A model generated the notes under the pieces. The model was not told the DNA's origin. It saw nothing but the letters and a program-made list of their open reading frames with translations, and did not search any database. Shown piece by piece: positions 11,022 through 23,500 of a DNA stretch of 64,000 nucleotides. Where the stretch lies: positions 39,322,045 through 39,386,044 of the forward strand of contig CM068592.1 in assembly GCA_035048485.1 (NCBI GenBank), given 5' to 3'. Each line of letters begins with the position of its first letter. Positions within the stretch are counted from its first letter, which is position 1. The DNA comes from Pteria penguin (taxonomy: Eukaryota > Mollusca > Bivalvia > Pterioida > Pteriidae). A program made the position numbers and the translations under genes.

Positions 11022-12836
11022 CCTATATTACGAGGCTTATACATAGTATATCATGTCAATAGTGAAGCACTTATTACAAGGCTTATGCATAGTATATCAT
11101 GTCAATAGTGAAGCACTTATTACAAGGCTTATACATAGTATATCATGTCAATAGTGAAGCACTTCTTACAAGGCTTATGCATAATATATCATGTCAATAG
11201 TGAATCACTTATTACAAGGCTTATACATTGTATATCATGTCAATAGTGAAGCACTTATTACAAGGTTTATACATAATATATCATGTCAATAGTGAAGCAC
11301 TTATTACAAGGCTTATACATAGTATATCATGTCAATAGTGAAGCACTTATTACAAGGTTTATACATAGTATATCATGTCAATAGTGAAGCACTTCTTACA
11401 AGGCTTATGCATAGTATATCATGTCAATAGTGAAGCACTTATTACAAGGCTTATGCATAGTATATCATGTCAATAGTGAAGCACTTATTACAAGGCTTAT
11501 GCATAGTATATCATGTCAATAGTGAAGCACTTATTACAAGGTTTATACATAGTATATCATGTCAATAGTGAAGCACTTATTACAAGGCTTATACATAATA
11601 TACCATGTCAATAGTGAAGCACTTATTACAAGGCTTATACATAGTATATCATGTCAACAGTGAAGCACTTATTACAAGGCTTATACATCGTATATCATGT
11701 CAATAGTGAAGCACTTATTACAAGGCTTATACATCGTATATCATGTCAATAGTGAAGCACTTATTACAAGGCTTATGCATAGTATATCATGTCAATAGTG
11801 AAGCACTTATTACAAGGCTTATACATAATATATCATGTCAAAAGTGAAGCACTTATTACAAGGCTTATACATAATATATCATGTCAATAGTGAAGCACTT
11901 ATTACAAGGCTTATGCATAGTATATCATGTCAATAGTGAAGCACTTATTACAAGGCTTATACATAGTATATCATGTCAATAGTGAAGCACTTATTACAAG
12001 GCTTATGCATAGTATATCATGTCAAAAGTGAAGCACTTATTACAAGGCTTATGCATAGTATATCATGTCAAAAGTGAAGCACTTATTACAAGGCTTATGC
12101 ATAGTATATCATGTCAATAGTGAAGCACCTATTACAAGGCTTATGCATAGTATATCATGTCAATAGTGAAGCACCTATTACAAGGCTTATGCATAGTATA
12201 TCATGTCAATAGTGAAGCACTTATTACAAGGCTTATGCATACTATATTATGTCAATAGTGAAGCACTTATTACAAGGCTTATGCATAATATATCATGTCA
12301 ATAGTGAAGCACTTATTACAAGGCTTATACATAGTATATCATGTCAATAGTGAAGCACTTATTACAAGGCTTATACATAATATATCATGTCAATAGTGAA
12401 GCACTTATTACAAGGCTTATACATAGTATATCATGTCAATAGTGAAGCACTTATTACAAGGCTTATGCATAGTATATCATGTCAACAGTGAAGCACTTAT
12501 TACAAGGCTTATACATAATATATCATGTCAATAGTGAAGCACTTATTACAAGGCTTATACATAGTATATCATGTCAACAGTGAAGCACCTATTACAAGGC
12601 TTATACATAGTATATCATGTCAACAGTGAAGCACTTATTACAAGGCTTATACATAATATATCATGTCAATAGTGAAGCACTTATTACAAGGCTTATACAT
12701 AGTATATCATGTCGACAGTGAAGCACTTATTACAAGGCTTATGCATAATATATCATGTCAATAGTGAATCACTTATTACAAGGCTAATACATAGTATATC
12801 ATGTCAATAGTGAAGCACTTATTACAAGGCTTATAC
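11022..12836. repeat. 46-bp tandem satellite (about 39 units)
   Basis: A 46-bp unit containing CATGTCAATAGTGAAGCACT, TATTACAAGG and CTTATACATAGTATAT. It shares the ATGTC(A/T)ATAGTGAAGCAC core and the TTACAAG element with the 36-bp unit to its left and adds about 10 bp. The two arrays therefore look like diverged branches of one repeat. The array ends exactly at a MITE. Confidence 0.95.
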
Positions 12837-13002
12837 TAGACTTGCTCAAGTCTCTTTGTTAATAATTCTCCATTCTGTGCTCCCTATAATACGTTAATGT
12901 GAAATCTACGTTATAAAGAATGCAGTATGAAAACGAGTAGAATTTCATATGACTAACATTATGAATAAATATACTCTTAACATAGAGACTTGAGCAAGTC
13001 TA
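12837..13002. mobile_element. Small MITE (166 bp) with perfect 19-bp TIRs
   Basis: Left end TAGACTTGCTCAAGTCTCT (12837-12855); right end AGAGACTTGAGCAAGTCTA (12984-13002), a perfect inverted repeat. The repeat is itself nearly palindromic. TA at both outer ends suits a TA target duplication. There is no coding capacity. Confidence 0.85.
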
Positions 13003-14150
13003 ATTAAAATTACATGTACAATCTTATTAACTACGATAGCAGTAAAACCTAGCCAACCTTAGCAGTCCTTTGACAGAATAGAATCTTAATTTCTTAACTA
13101 TATAGTTTTGTTAATTTCAAATAGAGAATGTTGATTCTGAGATGTGTATAGCGGGGATGGGAGTTCCATCTGTGGATTTCTGTGAAAAAAAATTATTAAG
13201 ACCTTCAACGTCAGTTGTTATTGATGAAAAGCAAGGTGTGGACGGGGTAGACCGTGAGTGTAAATATAAGTGATTTCAACATGTACACATAATGTCATGT
13301 ACAAAACATTAACACCGTCCACCCCCCCCCCCTCCAAAAAAAGACACCCAAATAAAAAAAAAAACCCAAAACACAACAAAAGAAACCCCCAAACAACAAC
13401 TTTAACAGGAAAAAGTGTAAATCTTATTTATTAATCTGATTACTCATTTCCAAGCAATGTAGTCGAATTCACTTGTACTAAACTAAAACATTTTAAAAAC
13501 ATTTGGTTCTTTTCTGATACTTCTTTGCTGTCCAAACTTTTATTCTACTTTAGTTGAAGTCAATCCGTATTATTCGAACACTTAGTTCTATATTCACGTT
13601 AGCACAGATTTGGTGTAATGATTACGTGTCCGGTTTGTTGTGTGCATTCGATCCGATAACGATTCCAGTTTTGCTTCTTTATGTTAAAGTAGTCAGTAAG
13701 CTTCTACTAAACTCTCTGCTATGACAGAAGAAAAATTAAAATCGACCTAAACCCCCAACTACCCTTTTATACGAACACTCTTTACATAAGAACTCTCGGT
13801 TCTATTCGAACACTCTTTTTTTTTGATGATTGGTTTGTACTATAAATTGTAAAAGTGAAAGTGAATGTAGGCGTTTTGAAGTGCCATTCAATCAACTAAA
13901 TAGTTCTCCCACTCACACATCCTCATTTTGACACTCTGTTATGACAATATATAGTAATTTAGTATCTATTTTAGTACACACATAATGCACCTTAAAACAT
14001 CAGTTAGGGGTAATTTAAGTGAATTATTGAGCATATTGTATTCAATGTTTCAATATTCTACTTACCTCTTCTTGATTTTATAATAATATACTTATAATAC
14101 GTATGATTATCATTATATATTTAATCGTATATATATAAGTTGTACAGGTT
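13003..14150. other. No gene recognised
   Basis: AT-rich sequence with a C/A-rich tract near 13320-13390. I see no supported exon, RNA gene or element. Confidence 0.45.
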
Positions 14151-14154
14151 TCGA

Positions 14155-14450
14155 TGACTATACTATACTCTACTATGCTATGATGTACTATATTATACTA
14201 TACTATATTATGATATACTTTACTTTTCTATACTATACTATACTATGATATACTATACTATACTATACTTGATTGTACTATACAATACTATATTATGATA
14301 TACTATACTATATTATACCCTACTAAGCCATGATATACTATAATACCCGATGCTATGATATACTATACTATATTATACTATACTATACTATACTATACTA
14401 TACTATACTATACTATACTATGCTGTATATTACTATACTGTTCAGTGTCA
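14155..14450. repeat. Degenerate TATAC/TACTA simple repeat
   Basis: Five-base steps of TACTA with scattered changes; the purest stretch is at about 14370-14420. The open frame across it is an artefact. Confidence 0.9.
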
Positions 14451-14465
14451 TGTCATGTCCTATGC

Positions 14466-15185
14466 TATCCTATGGGCCCTGGTTAAGTTCGCTTTTTCCA
14501 GTAAATTTTTTAGTAAAATTTCCATCGAAAGGGAATTTAAACTCCAGTAACACCCCTCCCTCTCGATCAAACTGAGTGATTACAAGAGAAATACATCGCT
14601 GATACAGTAGTTGTTAGAACTGTGAACAGAACATTTCGGGATACTCATAGAAAATCAACAAAAAATAATAATAATAATAAATAAATAAAATAAAATCATT
14701 AGTTTTTGGATTATCAAGGTACAATGGGAATATTCGATTTTTTGTAGATTATTATTGATTTCAGTAACCTAACATTTCATGCATTTGTTTACATCAAAAT
14801 AATTACACTTTCACATTAAGGAGTGTGGCTAAATGCATGTAGCGAGTCATTATAAACATTTTCCCCCACAATTTTCCCCATGCTTTCTATCTTTTTATTG
14901 TGATAATTTCTACGTGTAATTAAATCAATTGAAATAGAAGAAAATTCATTAACAAAATTTTCAAAATTGACTAGTATCTGACATTCTGATATGAACGTAA
15001 ACATGTAAATGATAAAAAATCAAACAAACCACACCCACCCCACAACCCAAAACAAATTACAAGACAGTGAGCTCTTTTATCAAAATTTCATCTAGTACAT
15101 CCTGTTCCAGTTCTGCATGGGGCTTTATCTGAATATCTTAATGCATCCAGTAGTGAATTGGTACATTGTACTGCAGGACTTCGAC
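14466..15185. other. No gene recognised
   Basis: AT-rich sequence with an AAT run near 14663-14680. No exon is supported. Confidence 0.4.
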
Positions 15186-15187
15186 CG

Positions 15188-15250
15188 GTGTCACTCAGTG
15201 GTTCAATATTACGTCCCAAGATTGAAGGATCTTGGGTTTGAATCTATATC
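15188..15250 (+). repeat. Possible tRNA-like SINE head fragment
   Basis: CCGGTGTCACTCAGTGG resembles a tRNA-derived start with a box A, and TTGGGTTTGAATCT resembles a box B about 40 bases later. It directly precedes the tRNA-like tandem array in the opposite sense. It is not a functional tRNA. Confidence 0.35.
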
Positions 15251-15269
15251 ACTTTATCTACTGACAGTA

Positions 15270-15815
15270 CTAGAGCCGGAGACCTCTCGGTCACGAGCCA
15301 ATCACCTTAAGCACTGGCAGTACTCGAACCCAGGATTTCTCAGTCACGAGCCAATCACCATAAGCACTGGCAGTACTCGAACCCGGGACTTCTCGGTCAC
15401 GAGACAATCACCATAAGCACTGGCAGTACTCGAACCCGGGACCTCTCGGTCACGAGCCAATCACCATTAGCACTGGCAGTACTCAAACCCGGGATCTCTC
15501 GGTCACGAGGGAATCACCATAAGCACTGGCAGTACTCGAACCTGGGACCTCTCGGTCTCTAGCCAATCACCATTAGCACTGGCAGTACTCGATCCCGGGA
15601 CCCCTCGGTCACAAGGCATCTCCATAAGCACTGACAGTACTCGAACCCGGGACCCCTCGGTCAAGAGTTAATCACCATAAGCACTGACAGTACTCGAAAC
15701 CGGGACCTCTAGGTCCAGAGTTAATTATCATAAGCACTGACAGTACTGGAACCCGGGACCTCTAGGTCACGAGCCAATCACCATATACCCTGGCAGTACT
15801 CGAACCCGAGACTTC
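15270..15815 (-). repeat. 53-bp minisatellite made of a tRNA-like SINE segment
   Basis: About ten units of 53 bp. On the minus strand each contains GGCTCGTGACCGAGAGG and CCCGGGTTCGAGTACTGCC. That is the box B region of the tRNA-derived SINE head found intact 300 bp downstream (15864-16132), where the same stretch reads GTGATCGAGAGGTCCCGGG. I infer that the array arose by tandem amplification of part of a SINE. Confidence 0.8.
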
Positions 15816-15863
15816 TTGGTAATTCGCCGGCACAGGGACATACACATTCTTATATTTTCATAA

Positions 15864-16132
15864 CTGATTAATTATTGTTTTACGTCACTCCACGATTATT
15901 TCACGTATATGGTGACGGTATCTGTCTGATGCACTGCATACAAATTTAGTCCTTTGCAACGGACCCATCCGAAGCAGTGAGGGATCTTTTACGTGCCACG
16001 CCTACCGTGACACGGGACCTCGGTTTATACTGTCTCATCCGAAAGACAGGACACCGGTGTGCCCAGGACGGGAGTCGAACCCGGGACCTCTCGATCACGA
16101 GCCGAGCACCTTTTCCATTAGGCCACACCGGC
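15864..16132 (-). mobile_element. tRNA-derived SINE, full copy with 14-bp target duplication
   Basis: On the minus strand the head starts GCCGGTGTGGCCTAATGG (box A TGGCCTAATGG) and has box B GGTTCGACTCC. A conserved body with CTTTCGGATGAGACAG and CACGTAAAAGATCCCTCACT follows. The tail side carries CATATACGTGAAATAATCGT. TTATATTTTCATAA flanks both sides exactly (15850-15863 and 16133-16146), the signature of L1-type target-primed insertion. Related copies are at 17638, 40641, 41683 and, badly decayed, 54610. Confidence 0.9.
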
Positions 16133-16146
16133 TTATATTTTCATAA

Positions 16147-16591
16147 TAAATATGATAGAAAATAATTGAAATAATATAATACTTTTAACAATTTAATTTA
16201 AAATAAATACCATGCATTTCAACACAAATTAATCTAAACGAGAAGTTCGTGTACATGTAATTATTAACATTGTTCAACTTTTCAGCACTATATCGCAGAT
16301 TTATGCATTAAAACAAAACGAAAAAAAAATACCCCCCCCCCCAAAAAAAACAAAAAACAAAAAAAAAAAAACAATAAAAAAACTAAATAAAACAAACAAC
16401 AATAAATTGAATGAAATCATCATCGTCATAATGGCATTTATGGTCGCCGACTCGTATGTAGAACGAAAAAGCACCCCCACTCTTCTTGTCTTTTTTTCAC
16501 GTACAGTTAAACACCACAAAAAAATCCCCTAGATACGTCGCTGCGTACCGAATGACAGACTGGTCAACGTTCTGCGTCCATCCAAGTGACC
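16147..16591. other. 3' flank of the receptor gene; C/A homopolymer tract
   Basis: Apart from a C-run/A-run tract at about 16318-16375 I see no feature. The open frame on the minus strand across it is low-complexity. Confidence 0.4.
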
Positions 16592-16597
16592 TTTATT
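16592..16597 (-). terminator. Candidate polyadenylation signal AATAAA of the receptor gene
   Basis: AATAAA on the minus strand, about 310 nt after the stop codon of the lectin/CUB receptor gene. This fits a short 3' UTR. Cleavage is not proven. Confidence 0.4.
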
Positions 16598-16906
16598 CTT
16601 CTGGTAACTATATTCCTTATTAATGCCCTCTTAAACAGTCTTACATAGTGAAAGAAAATCTTCAATCCTTACGGCAAAATATTATCATCACATTGGACGA
16701 CACCATGCTGTGATATCTAATGAAGGTTCTAATGACACAATTAACAGACAGACAGTTCATCGGACTGTCGACAATAAAACTATTTACTTTTGGACGGACA
16801 TACGGACAGTCTCATAATCACTATATATACTGACTAAATTAAAAGAGTCATATCGAACCCCTGTTCAGTCATATCGACCCCTGTCCGGTCAATATCATCA
16901 TTTATA

Positions 16907-17543
16907 TCACACATGGGCGGACTGAAATGATTCATAGATCTCGTTTTCCATCGGAACAAGACTATCGTCTGAATCAGATCTCTGCGATAATGTTTGATCA
17001 CGTGATCTAGTTTGACCTCCATTGTCAAAGGTCACATAGGTCGTGTCATCAACAGTTTTCTTTTTCTGTTCTGTAGCATTTTGATCAGTTGTATCTTTCT
17101 TGATCAGTTTCCGAAGTTCCCGATTTCTAATTAATTGTTTATAATCTTTGGTAAATAAAGTAGGGCACCGCCATTGTGGATACTCGTCCGGAATCTCATG
17201 ATACACGTTCTTATCGGAGCCGTCCATCGCAGAGTAAACGTTTTCGGCTATGATTGGCGACGATCTTTGACTGTCGTTCGGAAAACTGAAGATCCCCATG
17301 TGTCCCGGGACATTATCGACGACTTCTGCGTACGCCGGTGAGCGGGAATCATTAACTGGGGTGGAGTACGGAATGTCGTCTGCTACTACGCTATAACCCT
17401 CCTGGAGACTGGCCATCGGCTGCTCCTCTGGCTGCAGATTCAGTGAGTTGGAGTTACTGCCCTTGGTGTAAATGGCTTCTTTGCTGTTTATGACCCGGGA
17501 GAGATCGATATTATAACTACCTGATTTATATTTACGTTGTCGT
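16907..17543 (-). CDS. Receptor exon 7: cytoplasmic tail and stop
   Basis: The acceptor is ATTTCAG before 17543, entered in phase 2. It starts with the basic stop-transfer RRQRKYK and continues in frame into the long open frame ending at 16907. It contains YSVV, YSTP, YAEV, YSAM, YHEI, YVTF and YESF, and a Lys-rich patch (KKDTTDQ, EQKKK). The C terminus is SAHV. Confidence 0.85.
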
Positions 17544-20500
17544 CTGAAATTAAAAAAAAATAATTAAATACAAATAAAACTTCATGAACTATACCGGTAT
17601 CGAATTTTTACCATATGTATTTCACATCTCACACGAAGCCGGCGTACTAATATCGGTTAGGCGCTTGGCTCGCCACCGAGAGGTCTCGGGTTCGAATCTT
17701 GTCGATGGTCGGTATTTCGGATGAGACATTAAAGACCCAGGTCCCCGTATCACGGTAGGCGTGGCACGTAAAAAATCCCTCACTGCTTCAGGCGGCTCCT
17801 CATAGGTAGGCATGGCACGTAAAAGATCCCTCACTGCTTCGGGCGGGTCCTCATAGGTAGGCATGGCATGTAAAAGATCCCTCACTGCTTCGGGCGGGTC
17901 CTCATAGGTAGGCATGGAACGTAAAAGATCCCTCACCGCTTCGGGCGGGTCCGCTGCATAGGTCTAAATTACTTTGTATTGCATAAGGCAGATGCTGTCA
18001 CCATATTAAAGCAATATTTTTGTGTCACGCAAAACAAGAATTAAAACACACACACACACACAAACACACACGCACACACATCCCATGAAATTCAAGATGT
18101 AAATCATGACAACAAAAAAGAGGCCCCGATGGGCCAACATCTCTCATCACAGCCCTAGTACTTAGACGATTGAAAAGCATAAAATAGAAAGTACAAATGT
18201 GTAATAATTTCGGTAGTGCAAGTACCATTCATATTACGTCCAAATTTTCATTTCAGAAACAAATCTAAGACAATCAGCCACTTCAGAATACTGTCATAAT
18301 TCCACTTGTTTTCCATACAGATTATTTAAAGTTTCGCTTAAAATGCCCCATTCTGCATTCACCCCTTAGTAGATCTTGTTATAAAGATTAATAGTATCAG
18401 ACTTTGAGTACTTTATTCCTAAAAAGCTAGCTTCTTCAAAACCCATCTATTAGTTCAGAACAAGAAGTCTCTTAAATGAAATATTCACTGACTTAGTGCA
18501 TCCCTTACATTATTTTAATATTGATTTCTTGTATTATTTACTTCTTTACACTACCATTTGTTTTAAGAACAAACAACGAATTTTTTACCGTATATAGAAT
18601 CTACAATGAGAAAATTACAAGAAAATGTGCAAAAAATGAAAAACTTCAAAAAAGGAAGTCAAAGACGTACGTTAACAGTTTGGTTACAGAATTGAACCAA
18701 ATACAAAAACATTTTGAGACTTCTTTCTGGAACACGCCTACATTTGGCTTTTCATTCCACACAACTTTTAAGAAGAAGATTTCAAAAGAGAGTGCCATCC
18801 TGGACCACCTTTGCCCCACATTGTATCTATCCTAGGATGATCCAAAATAGAACCCGGGAGTGGGATCTCGAATACTTCATTCTGCCAAATATCACAAGTC
18901 TCCTTCCATAGTTCTGGAGAAATCTATCAAACCTAATATAATTATAAGTAGTGTCTCCTTCAATAGTTCTGGAGAAATCTATCAAACTTAATATAATTAT
19001 AAGTAGTGTCTCCTTCAATAGTTCTGGAGAAATCTATCAAACTTAATATAATTATAAGTAGTGTCTCCTTCAATAGTTCTGGAGAAATCTATCAAACCTA
19101 ATATAATTATAAGTAGTGTCTCCTTCCATAGTTCTGGAGAAATCTATCAAACTTAATATAATTATAAGTAGTGTCTCCTTCAATAGTTCTGGAGAAATCT
19201 ATCAAACTTAATATAATTATAAGTAGTGTCTCCTTCAATAGTTCTGGAGAAATCTATCAAACTTAATATAATTATAAGTAGTGTCTCCTTCAATAGTTCT
19301 GGAGAAATCTATCAAACCTAATATAATTATAAGTAGTGTCTCCTTCAATAGTTCTGGAGAAATCTATCAAACTTAATATAATTATACGTAGTGTCTCCTT
19401 CAATAGATCTGGAGAAATCTATCAAACTTAATATAATTATAAGTAGTGTCTCCTTCAATAGTTCTGGAGAAATCTATCAAATCTAATATAATTATAAGTA
19501 GTGTCTCCTTCAATAGTTCTGGAGAAATCTATCAAACCTAATATAATTATAAGTAGTGTCTCCTTCAATAGTTCTGGAGAAATCTATCAAACTTAATATA
19601 ATTATAAGTAGTGTCTCCTTCAATAGTTCTGGAGAAATCTATCAAACTTAATATAATTATAAGTAGTGTCTCCTTCAATAGTTCTGGAGAAATCTATCAA
19701 ACCTAATATAATTATAAGTAGTGTCTCCTTCCATAGTTCTGGAGAAATCTATCAAACTTAATATAATTATAAGTAGTGTCTCCTTCAATAGTTCTGGAGA
19801 AATCTATCAAACTTAATATAATTATAAGTAGTGTCTCCTTCAATAGTTCTGGAGAAATCTATCAAACTTAATATAATTATAAGTAGTGTCTCCTTCAATA
19901 GTTCTGGAGAAATCTATCAAACCTAATATAATTATAAGTAGTGTCTCCTTCAATAGTTCTGGAGAAATCTATCAAACTTAATATAATTATAAGTAGTGTC
20001 TCCTTCAATAGATCTGGAGAAATCTATCAAACTTAATATAATTATAAGTAGTGTCTCCTTCAATAGTTCTGGAGAAATCTATCAAATCTAATATAATTAT
20101 AAGTAGTGTCTCCTTCAATAGTTCTGGAGAAATCTATCAAACTTAATATAATTATAAGTAGTGTCTCCTTCAATAGTTCTGGAGAAATCTATCAAACTTA
20201 ATATAATTATAAGTAGTGTCTCCTTCAATAGTTCTGGAGAAATCTATCAAACTTAATATAATAATAAGTAGTGTCTCCTTCAATAGTTCTGGAGAAATCT
20301 ATCAAACCTAATATAATTATAAGTAGTGTCTCCTTCCATAGTTCTGGAGAAATCTATCAAACTTAATATAATTATAAGTAGTGTCTCCTTCAATAGTTCT
20401 GGAGAAATCTATCAAACTTAATATAATTATAAGTAGTGTCTCCTTCTATAGTTCTGGAGAAATCTATCAAACTTAATATAATTATAAGTAGTGTCTCCTT

Positions 20501-23500
20501 CAATAGTTCTGGAGAAATCTATCAAACTTAATATAATTATAAGTAGTGTCTCCTTCAATAGTTCTGGAGAAATCTATCAAACTTAATATAATTATAAGTA
20601 GTGTCTCCTTCAATAGTTCTGGAGAAATCTATCAAACTTAATATAATTATAAGTAGTGTCTCCTATAGTTCTGGAGAAATCTATCAAACCTAATATAATT
20701 ATAAGTAGTGTCTCCTTCTATAGTTCTGGAGAAATCTATCAAACCTAATATAATTATAAGTAGTGTCTCCTTCAATAGTTCTGGAGAAATCTATCAAACT
20801 TAATATAATTAAAAGTAGTGTCTCCTTCTATAATTCTGGAGAAATCTATCAAACTTAATATAATTATCAGTAGTGTCTCCTACTATAATTCTGGAGAAAT
20901 CTATCAAACTTAATATAATTATAAGTAGTGTCTCCTTCTATAGTTCTGGAGAAATCTATCAAACTTAATATAATTATAAGTAGTGTCTCCTTCTATAGTT
21001 CTGGAGAAATCTATCAAACTTAATATAATTATAAGTAGTGTCTCCTTCAATAGTTCTGGAGAAATCTATCAAACCTAATATAATTATAAGTAGTGTCTCC
21101 TTCAATAGTTCTGGAGAAATCTATCAAACTTAATATAATTATAAGTAGTGCACGTCTCTATCAACCAAATTGTTTTATATTCTAAAAATTACTTTTGCAT
21201 TCCAAATCTTAAAATCCAATTCAGATAAAATACAAACAGAACATCAAAGAAATCATTTGAAAAAGACAAAGTATGAAAAAATGTCAAAATGCATCAGAAT
21301 TTTAATTTCGGAATAGAACCAGAAATAACAACATCTGAATAAGCAAGATGTTGCGTTGCCTAGATATGCTAGAAAGATTGTTTTTGCTTGGACCAATACC
21401 TCGATGTAAGACGCTTTTGAATTCCCCTCGTACTTTTATCATAATACGATAGATCAGTATCCTACCTTATACAGACGGCAGTGACGATAATGAGAGCGGT
21501 CAGGCTAATGGCTGCCACAGCAAGGGCAATGTAAAATACTAGAAAAGAAAATATTACATGTAGTTGGAAAAAGTTAACAATACTAGTCAAACAACCGAAA
21601 AGAAATCTAGAAAATCATTACAAAATATAGAAAGGGACTGTAAAATACAATACAATAAACTTTCAGTTTTTCATGATCACGAAACGGTTTACATTTCTAA
21701 ACGGAGGTCCCCATTCAAGTTCAGGGTTACATAGTCAAACAATTTTGCTCCAACAGATTTTATTACAAGGAATTTGTGTTTGCAAAGTATATTAAAACTC
21801 TATCTTTAGTAAAAGTTGTCCTTCTTGAAATCCTGAATTAATAGGCAATAAATCAAGGTTAAAGTAAAACAAAATATGAAACATAAAATATCAAAGGGTC
21901 TTGTCGCTCGAAATAAAAAGGAAGAAAACCCCAGATCCAAATTCTTGTTCTCTCTATGTAAAGTAGATACAGACAGACGGACATTGATGAGATGTAGTGT
22001 ACTGAGCTGACAGATATGGGAATAGCAAGAAACAGACAGACATATCACTCAGTTTTCTCAGTGTAGTCGACAGGGCTGTCAGACAGACAGAGACACAGAC
22101 AAGCATGTTTAGTCTACAAAGCTGACAATAGTGAAAACAGACAAAGAGAAGACTGATGTGCTTATTCTTTTGGAGTAGTATTCAGACAGACAGACAGGCA
22201 GGCAGGAATACATATTTTTGTTTCTCTCAGTGTCATCTACATGCAGACATATTAACTTCTTCTTTAGTGTAGAAAGATCTCTACAGACAGTTTGACAGAC
22301 AGACATACCTGCTCTGTCAGTGTAGTCTACAGACAGTTTGACAGACAGACATACCTGCTCTCTCAATGTAGTCTACAGACAGTTTGACAGACAGATATAC
22401 CTGCTCTCTCAGTGTAGTCTACAGACAGTTTGACAGACAGACATACCTGCTCTCTCAGTGTAGTCTACAGACAGTTTGACAGACAGACATACCTGCTCTC
22501 TCAATGTAGTCTACAGACAGTTTGACAGACAGACATACCTGCTCTCTCAGTGTAGTCTACAGAGCTAATGGGTTTGTCATATGCACGAGATATTGACACA
22601 AACGTAATGTTTGGATGCGGATGAACTCCGTCTACAAAAGAACAAAATATTGTAAAAAAAAAGTACAAATAGAGGGATATACACAATATAAAGATTTGTT
22701 ATACGTTCAGATAGATAGTGTGCAAAGCTAGCAATCATTCAGTCACAGTCCAGAACTGTCGGCAGTTATTAAGGTATTTTTCATCACATAAATATTGCTA
22801 TTGGTGATTCCTTCGAAAAAAAGTGTTTTCAAATTTTATGAGTTATGTTAGAGTTATCTTCCTTAAATCAAGATCTTCATGATAATATTAAATCCAATTT
22901 TCTTTCCAGTGGTATGTGAACCCATGCTTTATGTGTCCCTGGCTGAGTAGCCTATACTATAAAGTAAGGTGTATCGATTATCGTGACCACGGTAACATTC
23001 AGGACACATGTCCTTTACGTCTGTCATTTCCTAATCTAAATTTCAGACAATTAAAACCTGGACATGGGTACTATTTCTAGGTGAATGATATTTTTGTGAA
23101 AAGGAATTTGGCCTTAATAATGATAGTCTTTTGATAAGTCGTATGCAAATCAATAAAAAGAGAAAGAAAGAACAAAACTCTTTATCACAACTTACAGATG
23201 ACATTGGTTGGATTCAGGATCGCTCCCTGCACCGGATACACACGTCTGCGACTAGCTGACTCTTTTTCCTTGGTCAGATGCCCTAGGCCTACTGGACAAT
23301 CATGTGATAAGGTGTCCAAGTAATCTAGACTGGAGTCGACGGCGTCCTTAGTAACTAAAAATAATAAAAGGAAAAAAAAAATGTTTGGTTTTCATTTGAT
23401 AATGGCCAAGTGGCAGAAAACTTAGTGGAAACTGAGTGTTCCCTGTCATTTATTTCACTAACACTTCCCTTCGATGGCTTCTTATCATTTTTTTGAATGT

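Noticed and set aside
15864..16132. A functional tRNA gene
   Set aside because: Boxes A and B are present, but the cloverleaf is incomplete and the unit has a SINE body, a tail and a target duplication.
18521..18911. Overlapping small frames between the SINE and the 55-bp array
   Set aside because: Lys-rich low-complexity frames with no splice context, inside a receptor intron and on the opposite strand.
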